Assembly: GCA_024279255.1 (NCBI GenBank)
Contig: JAJRRT010000011.1
Coordinates: 1 to 61,990 of the forward strand
Source: Deltaproteobacteria bacterium
GTDB lineage: Bacteria > Desulfobacterota > Desulfuromonadia > Desulfuromonadales > Geopsychrobacteraceae
Length of the DNA: 61,990 nt
Direction of reading: 5' to 3'
The first letter of the stretch is position 1. The number at the start of each line of letters is the position of its first letter. A program made the position numbers and the translations under genes. The notes below the pieces were generated by a model. The model ran no database searches. It was not told the DNA's origin and saw nothing but the letters and a program-made list of their open reading frames with translations. Below are positions 17,802-28,200 of this stretch, piece by piece.

Positions 17802-18075
17802 CCGATAGAACACCGTTATTTACGGGTGTTTGCTTGCTGTTCAGGCTTCTGCGCAATATCCAAAAGCAACTTGATTTGTGGAGAAATGGGATGGATGCGC
17901 CGTGATGGTGACGATGTTTTCATGTTCAAGTGGTTGTACGAGGTGAGGCATAACTGTCTTGTGTTTTCTGGATATGATTGCTAAGTGATTATAACTGCGA
18001 TGTTATTCCTGTACTGATAAGTGGTATGATGATCGAACGTAGAGGGTGCTTGGGGTAGGTTTCTGAGCATATGGG

Positions 18076-18106
18076 GAGAGAATCTACACTGTGGAGAATC
18101 TCCCGG
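18076..18106. promoter_or_regulatory. Repeats upstream of the Fe-ADH promoter
   Basis: GAGAATCT occurs twice, 16 bases apart, inside an imperfect inverted repeat bounded by GGGAGA and TCTCCC. The position, about 100 bases before the predicted start site, is where sigma-54 activators usually bind. Confidence 0.35.
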
Positions 18107-18161
18107 TTCATGCAGGTGAAAATGATATCCACGTAGATAAAAACAGAACAGCGTTTATTTT

Positions 18162-18178
18162 TCGGTATGAGTATTGCT
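18162..18178 (+). promoter_or_regulatory. Probable sigma-54 promoter of the Fe-ADH/kinase/regulator operon
   Basis: TCGGTATGAGTATTGCT has GG and GC ten bases apart and a good -12 element (TTGCT), but a weaker -24 element. It lies 94 bases before the Fe-ADH start. The rest of the 17723-18271 gap shows no gene. Confidence 0.5.
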
Positions 18179-18271
18179 ATGCTTTTTAGTCACGATTTTT
18201 AGGTGGTTTTGCTCTTTTTGGGTCGGTTTGTTTTGCCGCCATGATGATTCGCTGAGATGAAGGATTAATCC

Positions 18272-19435
18272 ATGGGATTTGATAACCCGAATCAACATTG
18301 TAAATTTGAAGTTCCAGAAATAATTTTCGGGCGCGGACTGCTGAATCAGGTTGGATCCTGTGCTAAGCGGCTTGGTGGGAAAAAAGTTTTTCTGGTCAGT
18401 GATGAAGGCTTGCTGCGCGCCGGTTGGGTCGATCAGGTGATGAAGAGCCTGCAGGACGCCGGGCTGGACTTCGTTCTGTTCGATCAGGTCACTTCTAATC
18501 CGAAAGACTTCGAGATTGAGGCAGGTTTTAACGAATATGTGGCTCATGGTGCTGATGTCATTGTTGGTCTTGGTGGTGGGAGCGCCATGGATGCGGCTAA
18601 GGGGATTGCTATCCTCGGATCCAATGGCGGTCGAATTCAGGATTACCGGGGCGTCGATCAGATCCATCGCCCCTTACCACCGTTGGTACTCTGCCCTACG
18701 ACCTGTGGCACCGGTTCCGATGTCTCGCAATTTGCGGTTATCAACGACAGCGTTGAAAAATGTAAACTCACGATTATGAGTCGCTGTGTCGCTCCCGATA
18801 TCAGCCTCACCGATCCAGATACCCTCGAGACCTTGCCCGATGAATTTCTCAGCAGCAGTGCCGTTGATGCTCTCTCCCATGCAGTCGAAGCCTATTTCTC
18901 TGTCGCGGCTTCGACCTTGACCGATGTAAACGCAGCACAGGCCTTAACTCTGTTGGCTAAGAGCTTTTCCAGGGCAGTAAAAGAGCGGCGTGCCGATGAT
19001 CTGGAAGATTTGTCGCGCGCCAGCTTGCATGCCGGAATGGCCTTTTCTAATGCCTTGCTTGGTGTCAGTCATGCGCTGGCCCATCCAATCGGTGGACTTT
19101 ACGATGCCAACCACGGACATGTTAACGCCGTTTTGCTGCCTGAGGTCTTGCGTTATGACTTTCCTGTTGTTGAGAGAAAGCTTGCGGGCTTTGCTGCAGC
19201 ACTGGGGCACAACCCGGTTGGTAATGAAACCAGGTATGCCGAGGAAATGGCACTAGAGACGGTAGACCAGTTACTTGATGCTGGGAACGCACCGCGCGGG
19301 TTGAGGAACCTTGGAGTTCGTGAAGAGGATTTATCCAACTTGGCAGCGAAGGCTTTGAATGATGTCTGTTTGTTGACTTCACCGCGACAGACCGATCAAG
19401 AAGATTTGCTCGGCATTTTAAAGAGATCCTACTGA
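18272..19435 (+). CDS. Iron-containing alcohol dehydrogenase
   Basis: An NAD(P)-dependent group III (Fe-type) alcohol dehydrogenase, 387 aa, cytoplasmic. The coenzyme-binding GGGSAMDAAKG is at about 101-111. The four metal ligands are in place: Asp199 and His203 in SAVDALSHAVEA, His267 in GVSHALAHPIGG, and His281 in YDANHGH. The substrate is probably a primary alcohol or diol, with direction unknown. Its TGA overlaps the ATG of the following sensor kinase, so dehydrogenase, kinase and regulator are one unit. This suggests the two-component pair controls alcohol metabolism, including this operon. Confidence 0.93.
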   Translation: MGFDNPNQHCKFEVPEIIFGRGLLNQVGSCAKRLGGKKVFLVSDEGLLRAGWVDQVMKSLQDAGLDFVLFDQVTSNPKDFEIEAGFNEYVAHGADVIVGLGGGSAMDAAKGIAILGSNGGRIQDYRGVDQIHRPLPPLVLCPTTCGTGSDVSQFAVINDSVEKCKLTIMSRCVAPDISLTDPDTLETLPDEFLSSSAVDALSHAVEAYFSVAASTLTDVNAAQALTLLAKSFSRAVKERRADDLEDLSRASLHAGMAFSNALLGVSHALAHPIGGLYDANHGHVNAVLLPEVLRYDFPVVERKLAGFAAALGHNPVGNETRYAEEMALETVDQLLDAGNAPRGLRNLGVREEDLSNLAAKALNDVCLLTSPRQTDQEDLLGILKRSY

Positions 19436-20658
19436 TGAAAGAGATTAAACACACTCAGATCGATGAACACTTTCTGGATTCACTGCTCGGAATCGAAAGC
19501 TCAAAGATGGGCTTTTATGGTGAAGTAAAGCAGAAAATTCAGGAGCTTGAAGCGGCCAATCTCGGTCTCCGCGTCAAGAAGACCGAATTGCAGGCGGTCT
19601 TCGATGCCATCAGTGATGGCGTAGTTATTTATGACTGCAAGGGGCTAGTTCAGCATCGCAACCACGTTTGTCCTCGGATGTTTCCTAAAGAGACCCTTTT
19701 AGGGAAGAGTTGTCGAGCGCTTTTTCATGCAGATCAGGAAACCGGGGCAATCAATTGTCCTGTCGAAAAAGCACTTCGCGGTGAGAGTTCTCAGCTCTCT
19801 TTTTCGTCCCCCCACTCTAACGGCGACCGTAACCGTTTTTATGATGTTATCGCAACTCCCATCGCAACCCCCAGCGAGGATGCGTTGGGAGGAAACCGGG
19901 CTCTGGTCTTTATCCGGGATGTGACAGAGCGGCGGAACAGGGAGTTGCAGTTACTGCAGGCGGAGAAGATGTCGAGCATCGGTGTGTTGGCAGCGGGCGT
20001 AGCCCATGAAATCAATAATCCCATGACTTCAGTTGCAGGTTATGCCGAAGCTTTGCAGCGGCGGTTTCGCGAGGATCAGTCCCTGGCGGGTGATTTGCGT
20101 CTGCTCGATTTCCCTAATTATCTGGACATTATCGTGCGTGAGGTCTACCGCTGCAAGGGAATCATCGACAGTTTGTTGAGTTTCAGCCGCAAGTCTGAAG
20201 GAGAGTTTGGCAAGGTTGATCTCAATGAAATTATTGGTGAGGTTCTGGAGCTTGTGCGTCATAAGGGGCGGGAGGGGAAGATAGACTTAAGTGAAAATCT
20301 GTCTATCCCGCTCCCCTCAGTAGATGGGGATGCCAGTGCTTTACGGCAGGTGTTCTTAAATCTGATCCTGAATGCGCTGCAGTCTATTGAAGACCTGGGT
20401 TCAGTCCGCATCGAAACTCAGGTTGTGGGTTCACAGGTGGTCGCCAAAGTTATCGATACCGGCGCCGGTATAGCCCCGGATATCCTTGACCAGATCTGGA
20501 ACCCGTTTTTCACGACCAAGGTCGTCGGTAAGGGGCAGGGGCTTGGTCTGGCGGTTACCTACGACATTATTAAAAAACATCATGGCGAGATAGATGTTCA
20601 TAGTACGGTCGGTCAAGGGACTGAATTTATTGTGAGTTTTCCGGTATGTCAGGAGTGA
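19435..20658 (+). CDS. PAS sensor histidine kinase
   Basis: A cytoplasmic sensor kinase of 407 aa, NtrB-like in design. A short N-terminal coiled coil (about 20-60) leads into one PAS domain (about 45-165) holding two spaced cysteines ([10 protein letters not shown] and NCPVEKAL). HisKA follows with the phospho-acceptor His in [20 protein letters not shown]. The ATPase domain carries the N box, DTGAGI and the [11 protein letters not shown] box. No membrane segment is seen, so the signal is internal. It is coupled to the response regulator after it by a two-base gap. A close paralogue lies at 34869-36809. Confidence 0.92.
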   Translation: MKEIKHTQIDEHFLDSLLGIESSKMGFYGEVKQKIQELEAANLGLRVKKTELQAVFDAISDGVVIYDCKGLVQHRNHVCPRMFPKETLLGKSCRALFHADQETGAINCPVEKALRGESSQLSFSSPHSNGDRNRFYDVIATPIATPSEDALGGNRALVFIRDVTERRNRELQLLQAEKMSSIGVLAAGVAHEINNPMTSVAGYAEALQRRFREDQSLAGDLRLLDFPNYLDIIVREVYRCKGIIDSLLSFSRKSEGEFGKVDLNEIIGEVLELVRHKGREGKIDLSENLSIPLPSVDGDASALRQVFLNLILNALQSIEDLGSVRIETQVVGSQVVAKVIDTGAGIAPDILDQIWNPFFTTKVVGKGQGLGLAVTYDIIKKHHGEIDVHSTVGQGTEFIVSFPVCQE

Positions 20659-20660
20659 TA

Positions 20661-22037
20661 ATGGAAAAAAAAGCAAAAATTCTCATTGTTGAGGATGAAA
20701 CCCCTTTGCGCGAGCTACTGAAATCGGAGCTGACCCGTAGTGGTTATTCGGTTCAGGTCGCAGCTGATGGGTTGGAAGGGCTGAATCGCTACGCCGAAGA
20801 GTGCTTCAATGTCGTGTTGCTGGATGTCAAAATGCCGGAAATGGATGGTGTTGAGGTCCTTGAGAGGATGAGCGATCACTCGAATATCCCTGAAATTATT
20901 ATGTTTACTGGCCACGGCGATATTGAAACGGCGGTTAAGTGTATCAAGTTGGGCGCTTATGACTATCTGACCAAACCGGTGAAGCTGGACGAGCTGGAAA
21001 TGGTGATCGGTAAGGCGAATGAGAAGAACCGCTTGAGACGTGAAAACATCAATCTCCGTATCGAAATCAGCAAACTTGAGAATCATCAGGTGGTTGGTCG
21101 TAGTGAAGAGATGGTCAAGGTCCTTGAAACTGTCAAGCGTTGGGGCGCAACGGACGAGCATGTTTTGATTTATGGTGCCAGTGGCACCGGCAAAGAGTTG
21201 ATTGCCAGGGCTGTTCATGATTTCAGCCCACGTAAGGATAAGCCCTTCGTCACCATAAACTGTGGGCGGCTCGACGTGAATACTGCTGAGAGCGAACTCT
21301 TTGGGCATATGCAAGGCGCATTTACTGGCGCCAACAAGGCGCGCGCAGGTCTGTTCGAGCTGGCCGATAACGGCACCTTGTTTATGGATGAAGTCTCAGA
21401 GATGTCGCTCGATGTTCAGGTGAAACTGTTGCGAATTCTCGAGACCGGAACCTTCCGCAGACTGGGTGGAAGTCGCGATATCTCTGTCGATGTCCGTTTT
21501 GTTTTCGCTTCGAATAAAGTCCTGTCTTTGTGCGTCGAACGTGGTGAATTCCGCGAGGATTTTTATCATCGTATCAACTTCTTGCCGATCCATCTCCCTC
21601 TTTTGCGCGAGCGACCAGGTGATATTTTGCCGCTGGCCATGCACTTTCTGAAAGATTCGACCGAGCACAGTGGCGAGCCCCTTCAGATTACCGATGAAGC
21701 CCTCGTCGCACTGCAGGCCTATCACTGGCCTGGCAATGTCCGGGAGTTGAAAAATACGATTCGACGGGCCTGTATCCTTGCAACGGATAACAAGATTTCC
21801 TCAGATCTTCTCCCCTTTATGCCGGAAAAATTACCACTGCCGACGAGAAGCAGTCGCAGCTCAGCTAGCACCTCGACACCGCTCTGGGAAGTTGAAAAGG
21901 AGCATATCTGCAAAGTTCTGGCTGCGGTTGAAGGTAACAAAAGTCAGGCGGCCAAGGTTCTTGAGATTGATCGTAAAACTCTTTACACCAAGCTTGACAG
22001 GTACGATTTGGTAAATGGAGGCTCCACTCCGGGGTGA
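20661..22037 (+). CDS. NtrC-type sigma-54 response regulator
   Basis: A transcription activator of sigma-54 RNA polymerase, 458 aa from the chosen start. A receiver domain opens with ILIVEDE and has its phospho-Asp in VVLLDVKMPEMDG. The AAA+ domain has the Walker A motif GASGTGKE, the sigma-54-contact loop GAFTGA and DEVSEMS. A Fis-type helix-turn-helix is at the C-terminus (GNKSQAAKVLEIDRKTLYTKL). The start at 20661 is preferred because AGGAG lies at the correct distance; an upstream in-frame ATG lies inside the kinase gene. It is the natural candidate to act at the sigma-54 promoters in this window. Confidence 0.94.
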   Translation: MEKKAKILIVEDETPLRELLKSELTRSGYSVQVAADGLEGLNRYAEECFNVVLLDVKMPEMDGVEVLERMSDHSNIPEIIMFTGHGDIETAVKCIKLGAYDYLTKPVKLDELEMVIGKANEKNRLRRENINLRIEISKLENHQVVGRSEEMVKVLETVKRWGATDEHVLIYGASGTGKELIARAVHDFSPRKDKPFVTINCGRLDVNTAESELFGHMQGAFTGANKARAGLFELADNGTLFMDEVSEMSLDVQVKLLRILETGTFRRLGGSRDISVDVRFVFASNKVLSLCVERGEFREDFYHRINFLPIHLPLLRERPGDILPLAMHFLKDSTEHSGEPLQITDEALVALQAYHWPGNVRELKNTIRRACILATDNKISSDLLPFMPEKLPLPTRSSRSSASTSTPLWEVEKEHICKVLAAVEGNKSQAAKVLEIDRKTLYTKLDRYDLVNGGSTPG

Positions 22038-22042
22038 TAAAT

Positions 22043-23020
22043 ATGTCGATAATTGATAGCCATGGGCGAAAAATTAATTACTTGCGTCTCTCTGTTACCG
22101 ATCGCTGCAACATGCGTTGCCGTTACTGTATGCCACAAGATGGAATTCCCAAGCTGGAACATTGCGATATTCTCAGTTATGAGCAGCTTTACCGTTTGTC
22201 ACAGGCCGCAGTTTCACTGGGGATTGAAAAGATTCGCGTTACCGGTGGTGAGCCTCTTGTCCGCAAGGGGATTGTAGATTTTCTCGCACAACTCTCAGAA
22301 CTCCCCGGCCTGAAGCAGCTGGTCATGACAACCAACGCTCTGCAATTGCCGGAGATGGCCGCCGATTTGAAGCGTTCAGGGGTACAACGTCTGAATATCA
22401 GCCTCGATACGTTGCGGCCTGAAGTGTTCAGATCGATTACCAGGCGCGATGGCCTCGATAGGGTATTGGCCGGGATTGCTGCCGCTGAGGAGGTTGGTCT
22501 GCTGATCAAGTTGAATATGGTGGTGATGCGCGGTGTCAACGACGCTGAACTGGTCGACTTTGCCGCCATGACCCTGAAGAAAAACATCTCAGTGCGTTTT
22601 ATCGAATATATGCCGGCGATCAAGGAGGAGGACTGGCAATCGTTGGTGATGCCGGGGGAGGATATCCTGGCGCGTATAGCTGAGCAGTACCCCTTCTCGC
22701 CAGTGATCAGCGGCGAGTTGGACGGACCGGCCAGAGTATATAAGGTCGCTGGTGCGCATGGAACTATCGGTGTGATTACTGCTCTCTCCGGACACTTTTG
22801 TGCGGATTGTAACCGGATCAGGATTACCGCTTCGGGCAAAGTCAGAAGCTGTCTCTTTGCCAATGACGAATTCGATTTGACACAAGTCCTTGCCGATGGA
22901 GATAGCGTCGCCATTCAGGCGGTGCTCCGCAAGCTGGTTGCAATCAAACCGGCCATGCACGGCATGAATGAACAGGAAGCCCAGCATACAGCATTCACCA
23001 TGGCACAAATCGGTGGTTAA
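22043..23020 (+). CDS. moaA: GTP 3',8-cyclase MoaA
   Basis: A radical SAM enzyme that starts molybdopterin (Mo/W cofactor) synthesis by rearranging GTP. It is 325 aa from the ATG at 22043; a GTG nine bases earlier is also possible. The N-terminal cluster motif is CNMRCRYC (Cys22, 26, 29), followed by RVTGGEPLVRKG. The C-terminal cluster motif is CADCNRIRITASGKVRSC. The chain ends in the essential GG. The cofactor would be used by the W- or Mo-dependent aldehyde oxidoreductase in this window, though it serves the whole cell. It is followed by a MOSC protein with an 18-base gap. Confidence 0.95.
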   Translation: MSIIDSHGRKINYLRLSVTDRCNMRCRYCMPQDGIPKLEHCDILSYEQLYRLSQAAVSLGIEKIRVTGGEPLVRKGIVDFLAQLSELPGLKQLVMTTNALQLPEMAADLKRSGVQRLNISLDTLRPEVFRSITRRDGLDRVLAGIAAAEEVGLLIKLNMVVMRGVNDAELVDFAAMTLKKNISVRFIEYMPAIKEEDWQSLVMPGEDILARIAEQYPFSPVISGELDGPARVYKVAGAHGTIGVITALSGHFCADCNRIRITASGKVRSCLFANDEFDLTQVLADGDSVAIQAVLRKLVAIKPAMHGMNEQEAQHTAFTMAQIGG

Positions 23021-23038
23021 AATTCTAGGAGTATTGAG

Positions 23039-23470
23039 ATGGCAGCACAGGTTGTAGCAGTTAATATCAGTGAAGAAAAAGGGGTGCAAAAGGTCGAGGT
23101 CGCGGCGGTCGCCCTAAGAGAGAATCACGGCATTGTCGGTGACGCTCATGCCGGCGACTGGCACCGTCAGGTTAGCCTGCTGGCCGAAGAGAGTATCGAC
23201 AAGATGCGTCAGTTGGGCCTCGAACTGGATCCGGGCGCCTTTGCTGAAAATATCACAACGCGTGGGGTCGACCTTGTCTCCTTGCCTGTGGGGACCAGAT
23301 TTGAGTTGGGGGCTGCGCTGCTTGAAGTGACTCAAATCGGTAAGGAATGCCATCAGCACTGTGCCATTTACCATCAAGCCGGAGATTGTGTGATGCCCAA
23401 AGAGGGCATTTTTGCCAAGGTTCTACGTGGAGGCAAGGTCCAGTCGGGATCTTATTTCAGGGTGGTTTAG
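23039..23470 (+). CDS. MOSC domain protein
   Basis: A 143-aa protein consisting almost wholly of one MOSC domain, the sulfur-carrier beta-barrel found in molybdenum cofactor sulfurases and in stand-alone proteins of Mo-cofactor operons. Recognisable parts are GIVGDAHAGDWHRQVSLLAEESI, ENITTRGVDLVSLPVGTRFELG and the cysteine-bearing QIGKECHQHCAIYHQAGDCVM. The active-site Cys is probably in the last segment. It directly follows moaA with TAGGAG before its ATG. Its exact step is unknown; transfer or insertion of sulfur or finished cofactor is assumed from the family. Confidence 0.9.
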   Translation: MAAQVVAVNISEEKGVQKVEVAAVALRENHGIVGDAHAGDWHRQVSLLAEESIDKMRQLGLELDPGAFAENITTRGVDLVSLPVGTRFELGAALLEVTQIGKECHQHCAIYHQAGDCVMPKEGIFAKVLRGGKVQSGSYFRVV

Positions 23471-23514
23471 GTTGTTTTTCGATCAAACAGTTTCCAGTTT
23501 GGATAGGCAGATTG

Positions 23515-23673
23515 ATGAACAGAAAAAATGAGCACGCCAAAAAACATGTCCTCTCGGTGCGGGTCAACGAGACCGAGTGGAAATTGCTCCAGAAAGCTTT
23601 ACGAAAAAATGCCATCGATGTTTCTACGGTACTAAAGCAGGGACTTCGAGATTTCCTTGAGACCGCAAGCTAG
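23515..23673 (+). CDS. Small ribbon-helix-helix-like protein
   Basis: A 52-aa basic protein. The segment HVLSVRVNETEWKLLQKALR followed by DVSTVLKQGLRDFLE has the beta-helix-helix rhythm of MetJ/Arc-type DNA-binding proteins. It comes 44 bases after the MOSC gene on the same strand, so it may regulate the cofactor operon or a nearby gene. A 24-bp perfect palindrome 57 bases downstream is a candidate operator. The fold is inferred from pattern only. Confidence 0.6.
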   Translation: MNRKNEHAKKHVLSVRVNETEWKLLQKALRKNAIDVSTVLKQGLRDFLETAS

Positions 23674-23682
23674 GAGGTGGCC

Positions 23683-23781
23683 ATGAACCAACTGCAAATT
23701 CGGCTGTCTGGCCCAGATATCGACTCCTGTTCGGTCCATAGCTATGGACCGAATAGTCCAATAATCTCCTGGACAGTGTAA
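23683..23781 (+). CDS. Possible 32-aa peptide
   Basis: A short frame begins 6-7 bases after a strong AGGAGGT site and encodes MNQLQIRLSGPDIDSCSVHS plus 12 more residues. The central part is coded by the 24-bp palindrome, which constrains the sequence, so the frame could be incidental. One Cys and several Ser are present, and a radical SAM gene lies 220 bases downstream. No known precursor-peptide motif is seen. Confidence 0.3.
   Translation: MNQLQIRLSGPDIDSCSVHSYGPNSPIISWTV
23730..23753. promoter_or_regulatory. 24-bp perfect palindrome
   Basis: The half TTCGGTCCATAG is followed without spacer by its exact complement. No T-run follows and there is no loop, so a protein-binding site is more likely than a terminator. 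Confidence 0.6.
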
Positions 23782-23857
23782 TCTCGTTTTCTTCTGTTGA
23801 GAGGGGGAGGGCATAGTTCGGCAGATCGAGTTGTGTAGCGCTTATCTGCTTGTCGAT

Positions 23858-23893
23858 TGTAGATAAATTCTACATATGTAGATAAACGCTACA
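23858..23893. promoter_or_regulatory. Tandem TGTAG-N7-CTACA operators
   Basis: Two 17-bp inverted repeats with identical layout, TGTAG-ATAAATT-CTACA and TGTAG-ATAAACG-CTACA, start 19 bases apart. A weaker relative (TGTAG-N7-CTGCT) begins at 23834. They lie 110-145 bases before the radical SAM gene. Spacing near two helical turns suggests cooperative binding of one regulator to one DNA face. Confidence 0.55.
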
Positions 23894-24001
23894 GTGTTTT
23901 CCTAGATATTGTCTCTGCAGGTTACTTTTTGTCCAAATTCTCTACACTTTTGTCTGAATTGCTGTCGTTGTCAGCTTCGCAACCGCTATTTGAGGTGAGT
24001 T

Positions 24002-25099
24002 ATGGGCCCTCAGCAAATTATTTCTGAGTTTGAGCACGCACAGCTGTCCCTCCCCGAAATTCTCACTATTGCCATTACCGACGCATGTAATCTCGATTGC
24101 GCACACTGTTGGGTCGAGGCAGATTCTTGCCGGTCCGTAGCGCAGGTTTCAGTTGAGGACCTGCGCGCGGTGCTCAGTGATTTTGTCCGGCTTGGTGGGT
24201 CCGGAGTGCGCCTGACAGGTGGTGAGCCGCTTCTGCATCCAGATTGGCTGGAAATTCTCGGTTTTGCAGCTGAAATCGGTTTGAATAAAATCATTCTGCA
24301 GACCAACGGCATGCTCTTTAGCTCAGAAGACCTGTCTGCCTTGCGTGAGCTTGGATTGGACAACCTGCAGATCCAGATCAGCCTGGATGGGGCCACTGCC
24401 GAAAGCCATGACCTCGTGCGCGGAGCGGGGGCCTTTCGGCAAACTCTGGCGGGTTTGAGGCAGCTGGTCCGTTACGGGCTGGGGTCACAACTGGCGCTTT
24501 TTATGACTGAGATGCGCCACAATCTGCATGAGCTCCCTGATCTCTTTGCCTTGGCCGTTGAACTTGGGATCGGTTCGGTCAGTAGTGGTTGTCTGGTCCG
24601 CTACGGGCGAGCAGAAACGGATGAGCTCATCGCGCCGCCAGAACCAGCACAATACCAACCATTGCTGGATCGTTTTCGGGATGATGAGAGTTTCCGAGAG
24701 CTTTACGCAAAGATTGGTTGCGTCGCAGCTTTTGAGTGGTGTTCAGCAAGAAGCCAATCTTCAGGCTGCTGTCGTTTTATAGAAACCCCCTATTTGACCG
24801 CGCAAGGGGTGCTCTACCCCTGTCTGATGTGTCATGCTGAGGAATATTCCGTAGCGAACGTATTCGATAAGGGCTTTGTTACTGCTCTGTGCGAGGGTGT
24901 TCCCCTCTGGTCAGAGTTACAATCGATCAGTCGACAGAGGACTGCAGCGCTCCTTGAATGTCAGGCTTGTGAATTGCTCACGAGTTGTGCCGGAGGTTGT
25001 ATGGGGCGCACTTGGGGCAGTTTCGGTGATTTTATGCGTGTCGAAGACCGCTGTCAGCAAAGACTTGCGATTGCTCGCGGAACAGAAAGAGCAAGATAA
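24002..25099 (+). CDS. Radical SAM/SPASM peptide-modifying type protein
   Basis: A radical SAM enzyme of 365 aa. The Fe-S motif CNLDCAHC is at Cys29, 33 and 36, and RLTGGEPLLHPDW follows. A SPASM-like C-terminus carries CLMC, CQAC and SCAGGCMGR, enough for two auxiliary clusters. The family typically acts on peptides or proteins, or on heme-type cofactors (NirJ/AhbC relatives share this arrangement). It stands alone behind tandem operators, and its partner is not evident from context. Substrate assignment is therefore left open. Confidence 0.83.
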   Translation: MGPQQIISEFEHAQLSLPEILTIAITDACNLDCAHCWVEADSCRSVAQVSVEDLRAVLSDFVRLGGSGVRLTGGEPLLHPDWLEILGFAAEIGLNKIILQTNGMLFSSEDLSALRELGLDNLQIQISLDGATAESHDLVRGAGAFRQTLAGLRQLVRYGLGSQLALFMTEMRHNLHELPDLFALAVELGIGSVSSGCLVRYGRAETDELIAPPEPAQYQPLLDRFRDDESFRELYAKIGCVAAFEWCSARSQSSGCCRFIETPYLTAQGVLYPCLMCHAEEYSVANVFDKGFVTALCEGVPLWSELQSISRQRTAALLECQACELLTSCAGGCMGRTWGSFGDFMRVEDRCQQRLAIARGTERAR

Positions 25100-25245
25100 T
25101 TGCGGTACGTACTGCCACTGGCCCTGTTTATATAGATACGCCTTTCTTTGGGAATGCACCTTTAATTCATCTAATTGTTGCCATGCCTGCATGTATACGT
25201 GTAGTCTAACGACATTAGGCCTTCCTTAGAAGTTCGCGGTGGATT

Positions 25246-28200
25246 ATGGACCTTTTTAGATTTTTTACTCATACCAAAATCATCATACTGATTATTTTGC
25301 TGCTGCTGACAGGTGTTCAAGCTGTTTACGCAAGCGCACCACGCCATATTCTTCTTTTAAATTCGTATCACCAAAACATGACCTGGGTAAAAGACATCGT
25401 TCGGTCGGTTGAGGACGAGCTTAAATCAGATCAGAGCGATCTGGTGTTGCATGTCGAAAATATGGACAGCAAGCGCTTTCACAGCGACCCTTACATCAAA
25501 TCTCTCTATCACTTTTATCAGGCTAAATATCGTCAGACCAAATTTGACCTGATTTTGTTGTCAGATAATAACGCCTACGATTTTTTGCGGGAATATCGTG
25601 ATGAATTATTTCCTGGCGTGCCTGTTGTTTTCTGCGGCGTCAACTTCTTTCAGGAAGAGCAACTGGCGGGCCTTAGAGACTTTACTGGCGTAGAGGAAGT
25701 GTTTGATGCGGCAGCCACTCTGGAAATTGTCCTGCGCAACCACCCTGATACTCGTGAAGTTTTTATTGTCAACGATTACCTTAAGACCGGCAGAGCCTGG
25801 GAGCAAGCTATCCGCCAGCAGCTTGAACCTTTTTCATCAAAACTCAATCTGCGCTATGCCGAAAATTTAAGTTTAGCGGAGTTGGAAGGGCAACTTAGTA
25901 AACTTGGGCCCGGTAGCATTGTGCTGTTCGGTGTATATTTTTCTGATCGCGATGGACACTATGTCACCTATGAACGTATTGGTGAGGTGTTGTCACAATC
26001 CAGCAAGGTTCCCGTTTATTGCCTGTTGGAGTTCAATGTTGGTGAGGGAGTTATCGGCGGGAGTGTGATCAGCGGCACCTCGCAGGGGCAGCGTATGACT
26101 GCAATGGGCAAAAGAATTCTCCAGGGAATGTCCGCCGCGCAGGTTCCGGTCGTGAGGACCGGAACCACCCAAAACATTTTTGACTTTGGTCAGTTGAAAC
26201 GATTTGGAATTCATGAAGATAAGCTGCCAACCGATCACTTAATTATCAACCAACCCTTTTCATTTTATCGGGAATACCGCGAGTTGATCTTGTTGACGTT
26301 CGGCTTTATCGGCTTGTTACTGCTGGCTATTCTTATTTTGCTCAGAAATATCAGGCAACGGCAACTGGCAGAAAATCTGTTACTTGAGAGCACTCAGAAA
26401 TTTGAAACGCTTTTCGACCAATCCTTTGAGTTCATCGGACTGATGACTCCGGACGGAATACTGCTTGATGCTAACCGGACGTCGGTAAAGTTCACCGGGC
26501 AAAAAAAAGAGGATCTGCTCAATCAGCCCTTATGGGAGACCGCATGGTGGCAGCATTCCACTGGGGCCCAGCGCCAATTACGCAAAGAGATTAAGCTTGC
26601 CGCATCAGGTGAAATTGCTCATTTCGAAACCACTCACTGCTCTGCAACTGGAAGTATTCACAATATCGACTTTTCGATCACCCCGTTGTTTAACGAAAGT
26701 GGTCAGGTGACGCTGCTTGTTCCTGAAGGAAGGGATATCAGTGAGCACAAAAAGAATGAAGCCTTGATTTCCAGGCAGCGTGCAGAGTTCAGTGCGATAT
26801 TTGATTCCATTTCTGACGCCATCGTGTTTGTTGACCCACAGCGACAGATTATCAGGGTTAATCCAGCATTCACCCGCATTCTCGGGTATCAACCTGAGGA
26901 AGTGATCGGTCATACCACGCAGATAATTTATGCTGACCCGGAAAGCTATATTGCCCAAGGTCAAAAACGCTTTAATTTCCAGGCTTCATCAGAAGACATG
27001 TTCTTCGAAAATGAATACAGGCGTAAAGACGGCTCATCCTTCGTCGGTGAAGCTCTGGGGGTAAAAGTTCTTGATAGGAATGGCAAAAAAATCGGCTTTA
27101 TGGCAACTATCCGTGACATCACTGAACGTAAATTGATTGAGCAAGATAAGAAGGGATTTGAAGCGCACTTACAGCAAATTCACAAGATGGAAGCAATCGG
27201 AACCATGGCTGGTGGAATTGCGCATGATTTCAACAATGTGCTGGCCATCATTCGGGGCAATATAGATATTATTCAACGAAAACAGAAGAATGGAATCCCT
27301 TTTGAGAAAAACCTCGAACATATTAATAAATCCACGAGCAGGGCAACGGATCTCGTAAAGCAAATTCTTGCTTTCAGTCGTCAGGAAAAACCTGAGCTTT
27401 CACCAGTTAATCTCGTTTTCGCTCTCAATGAGTCCCTCAGGTTGATGCGTTCTACGATCCCGGCCACGGTTGAGATTATGAATACGGTTGACAAAGAGAA
27501 GATTCACATCAACGCAGATGATACGCAATTGCAGCAAATCCTTATCAATCTTTGCACAAATGCCGTACACGCCATGGAGGCCAGAGGCCTGTTGACAGTC
27601 AACCTTCAAGAGGTGACTTTATCTCAGGACGAGATCCCGGTGGTAACCAATCAGCAGGGAGGCCGATACGCTAGGTTGACCGTTGCTGACACCGGGACTG
27701 GCATGAACGAAGAGACTATTGCCCGGATATTTGAGCCTTTCTTCACAACCAAACCTGTCGGTAGCGGTACCGGCATGGGCTTGTCAGTGGTCTATGGCAT
27801 CGTTAACTCCCATGGCGGTTTTATCACTGTCGATAGTGTTCCGGGCCAAGGGACCAGTTTCAATCTCTACTTCCCCATTGTAAGTATTGAGGAGGTTGAA
27901 CCTGAAATGCCGGCAGAAAAATCCTTACCGGTCGGCACGGAGCATATCCTGTTTGTTGATGATGAAAAACATATCTCTGATATTTGCTCAGAGATGCTAG
28001 TGAGTCTGGGCTACGAAGTGACCAGCTTGACAAAAAGCAAGGAAGCCCTTGTTGCCTTTAAGGGTGATCCGCAGAAATTCGATTTAGTATTAACTGACCA
28101 AACCATGCCCGAAATGACAGGAACAGAATTATCCTCCGAATTACTCAAGGCCAGGCCGAATATCCCCATCATCCTTTGTAGCGGTTTCAGCGCTACGACT

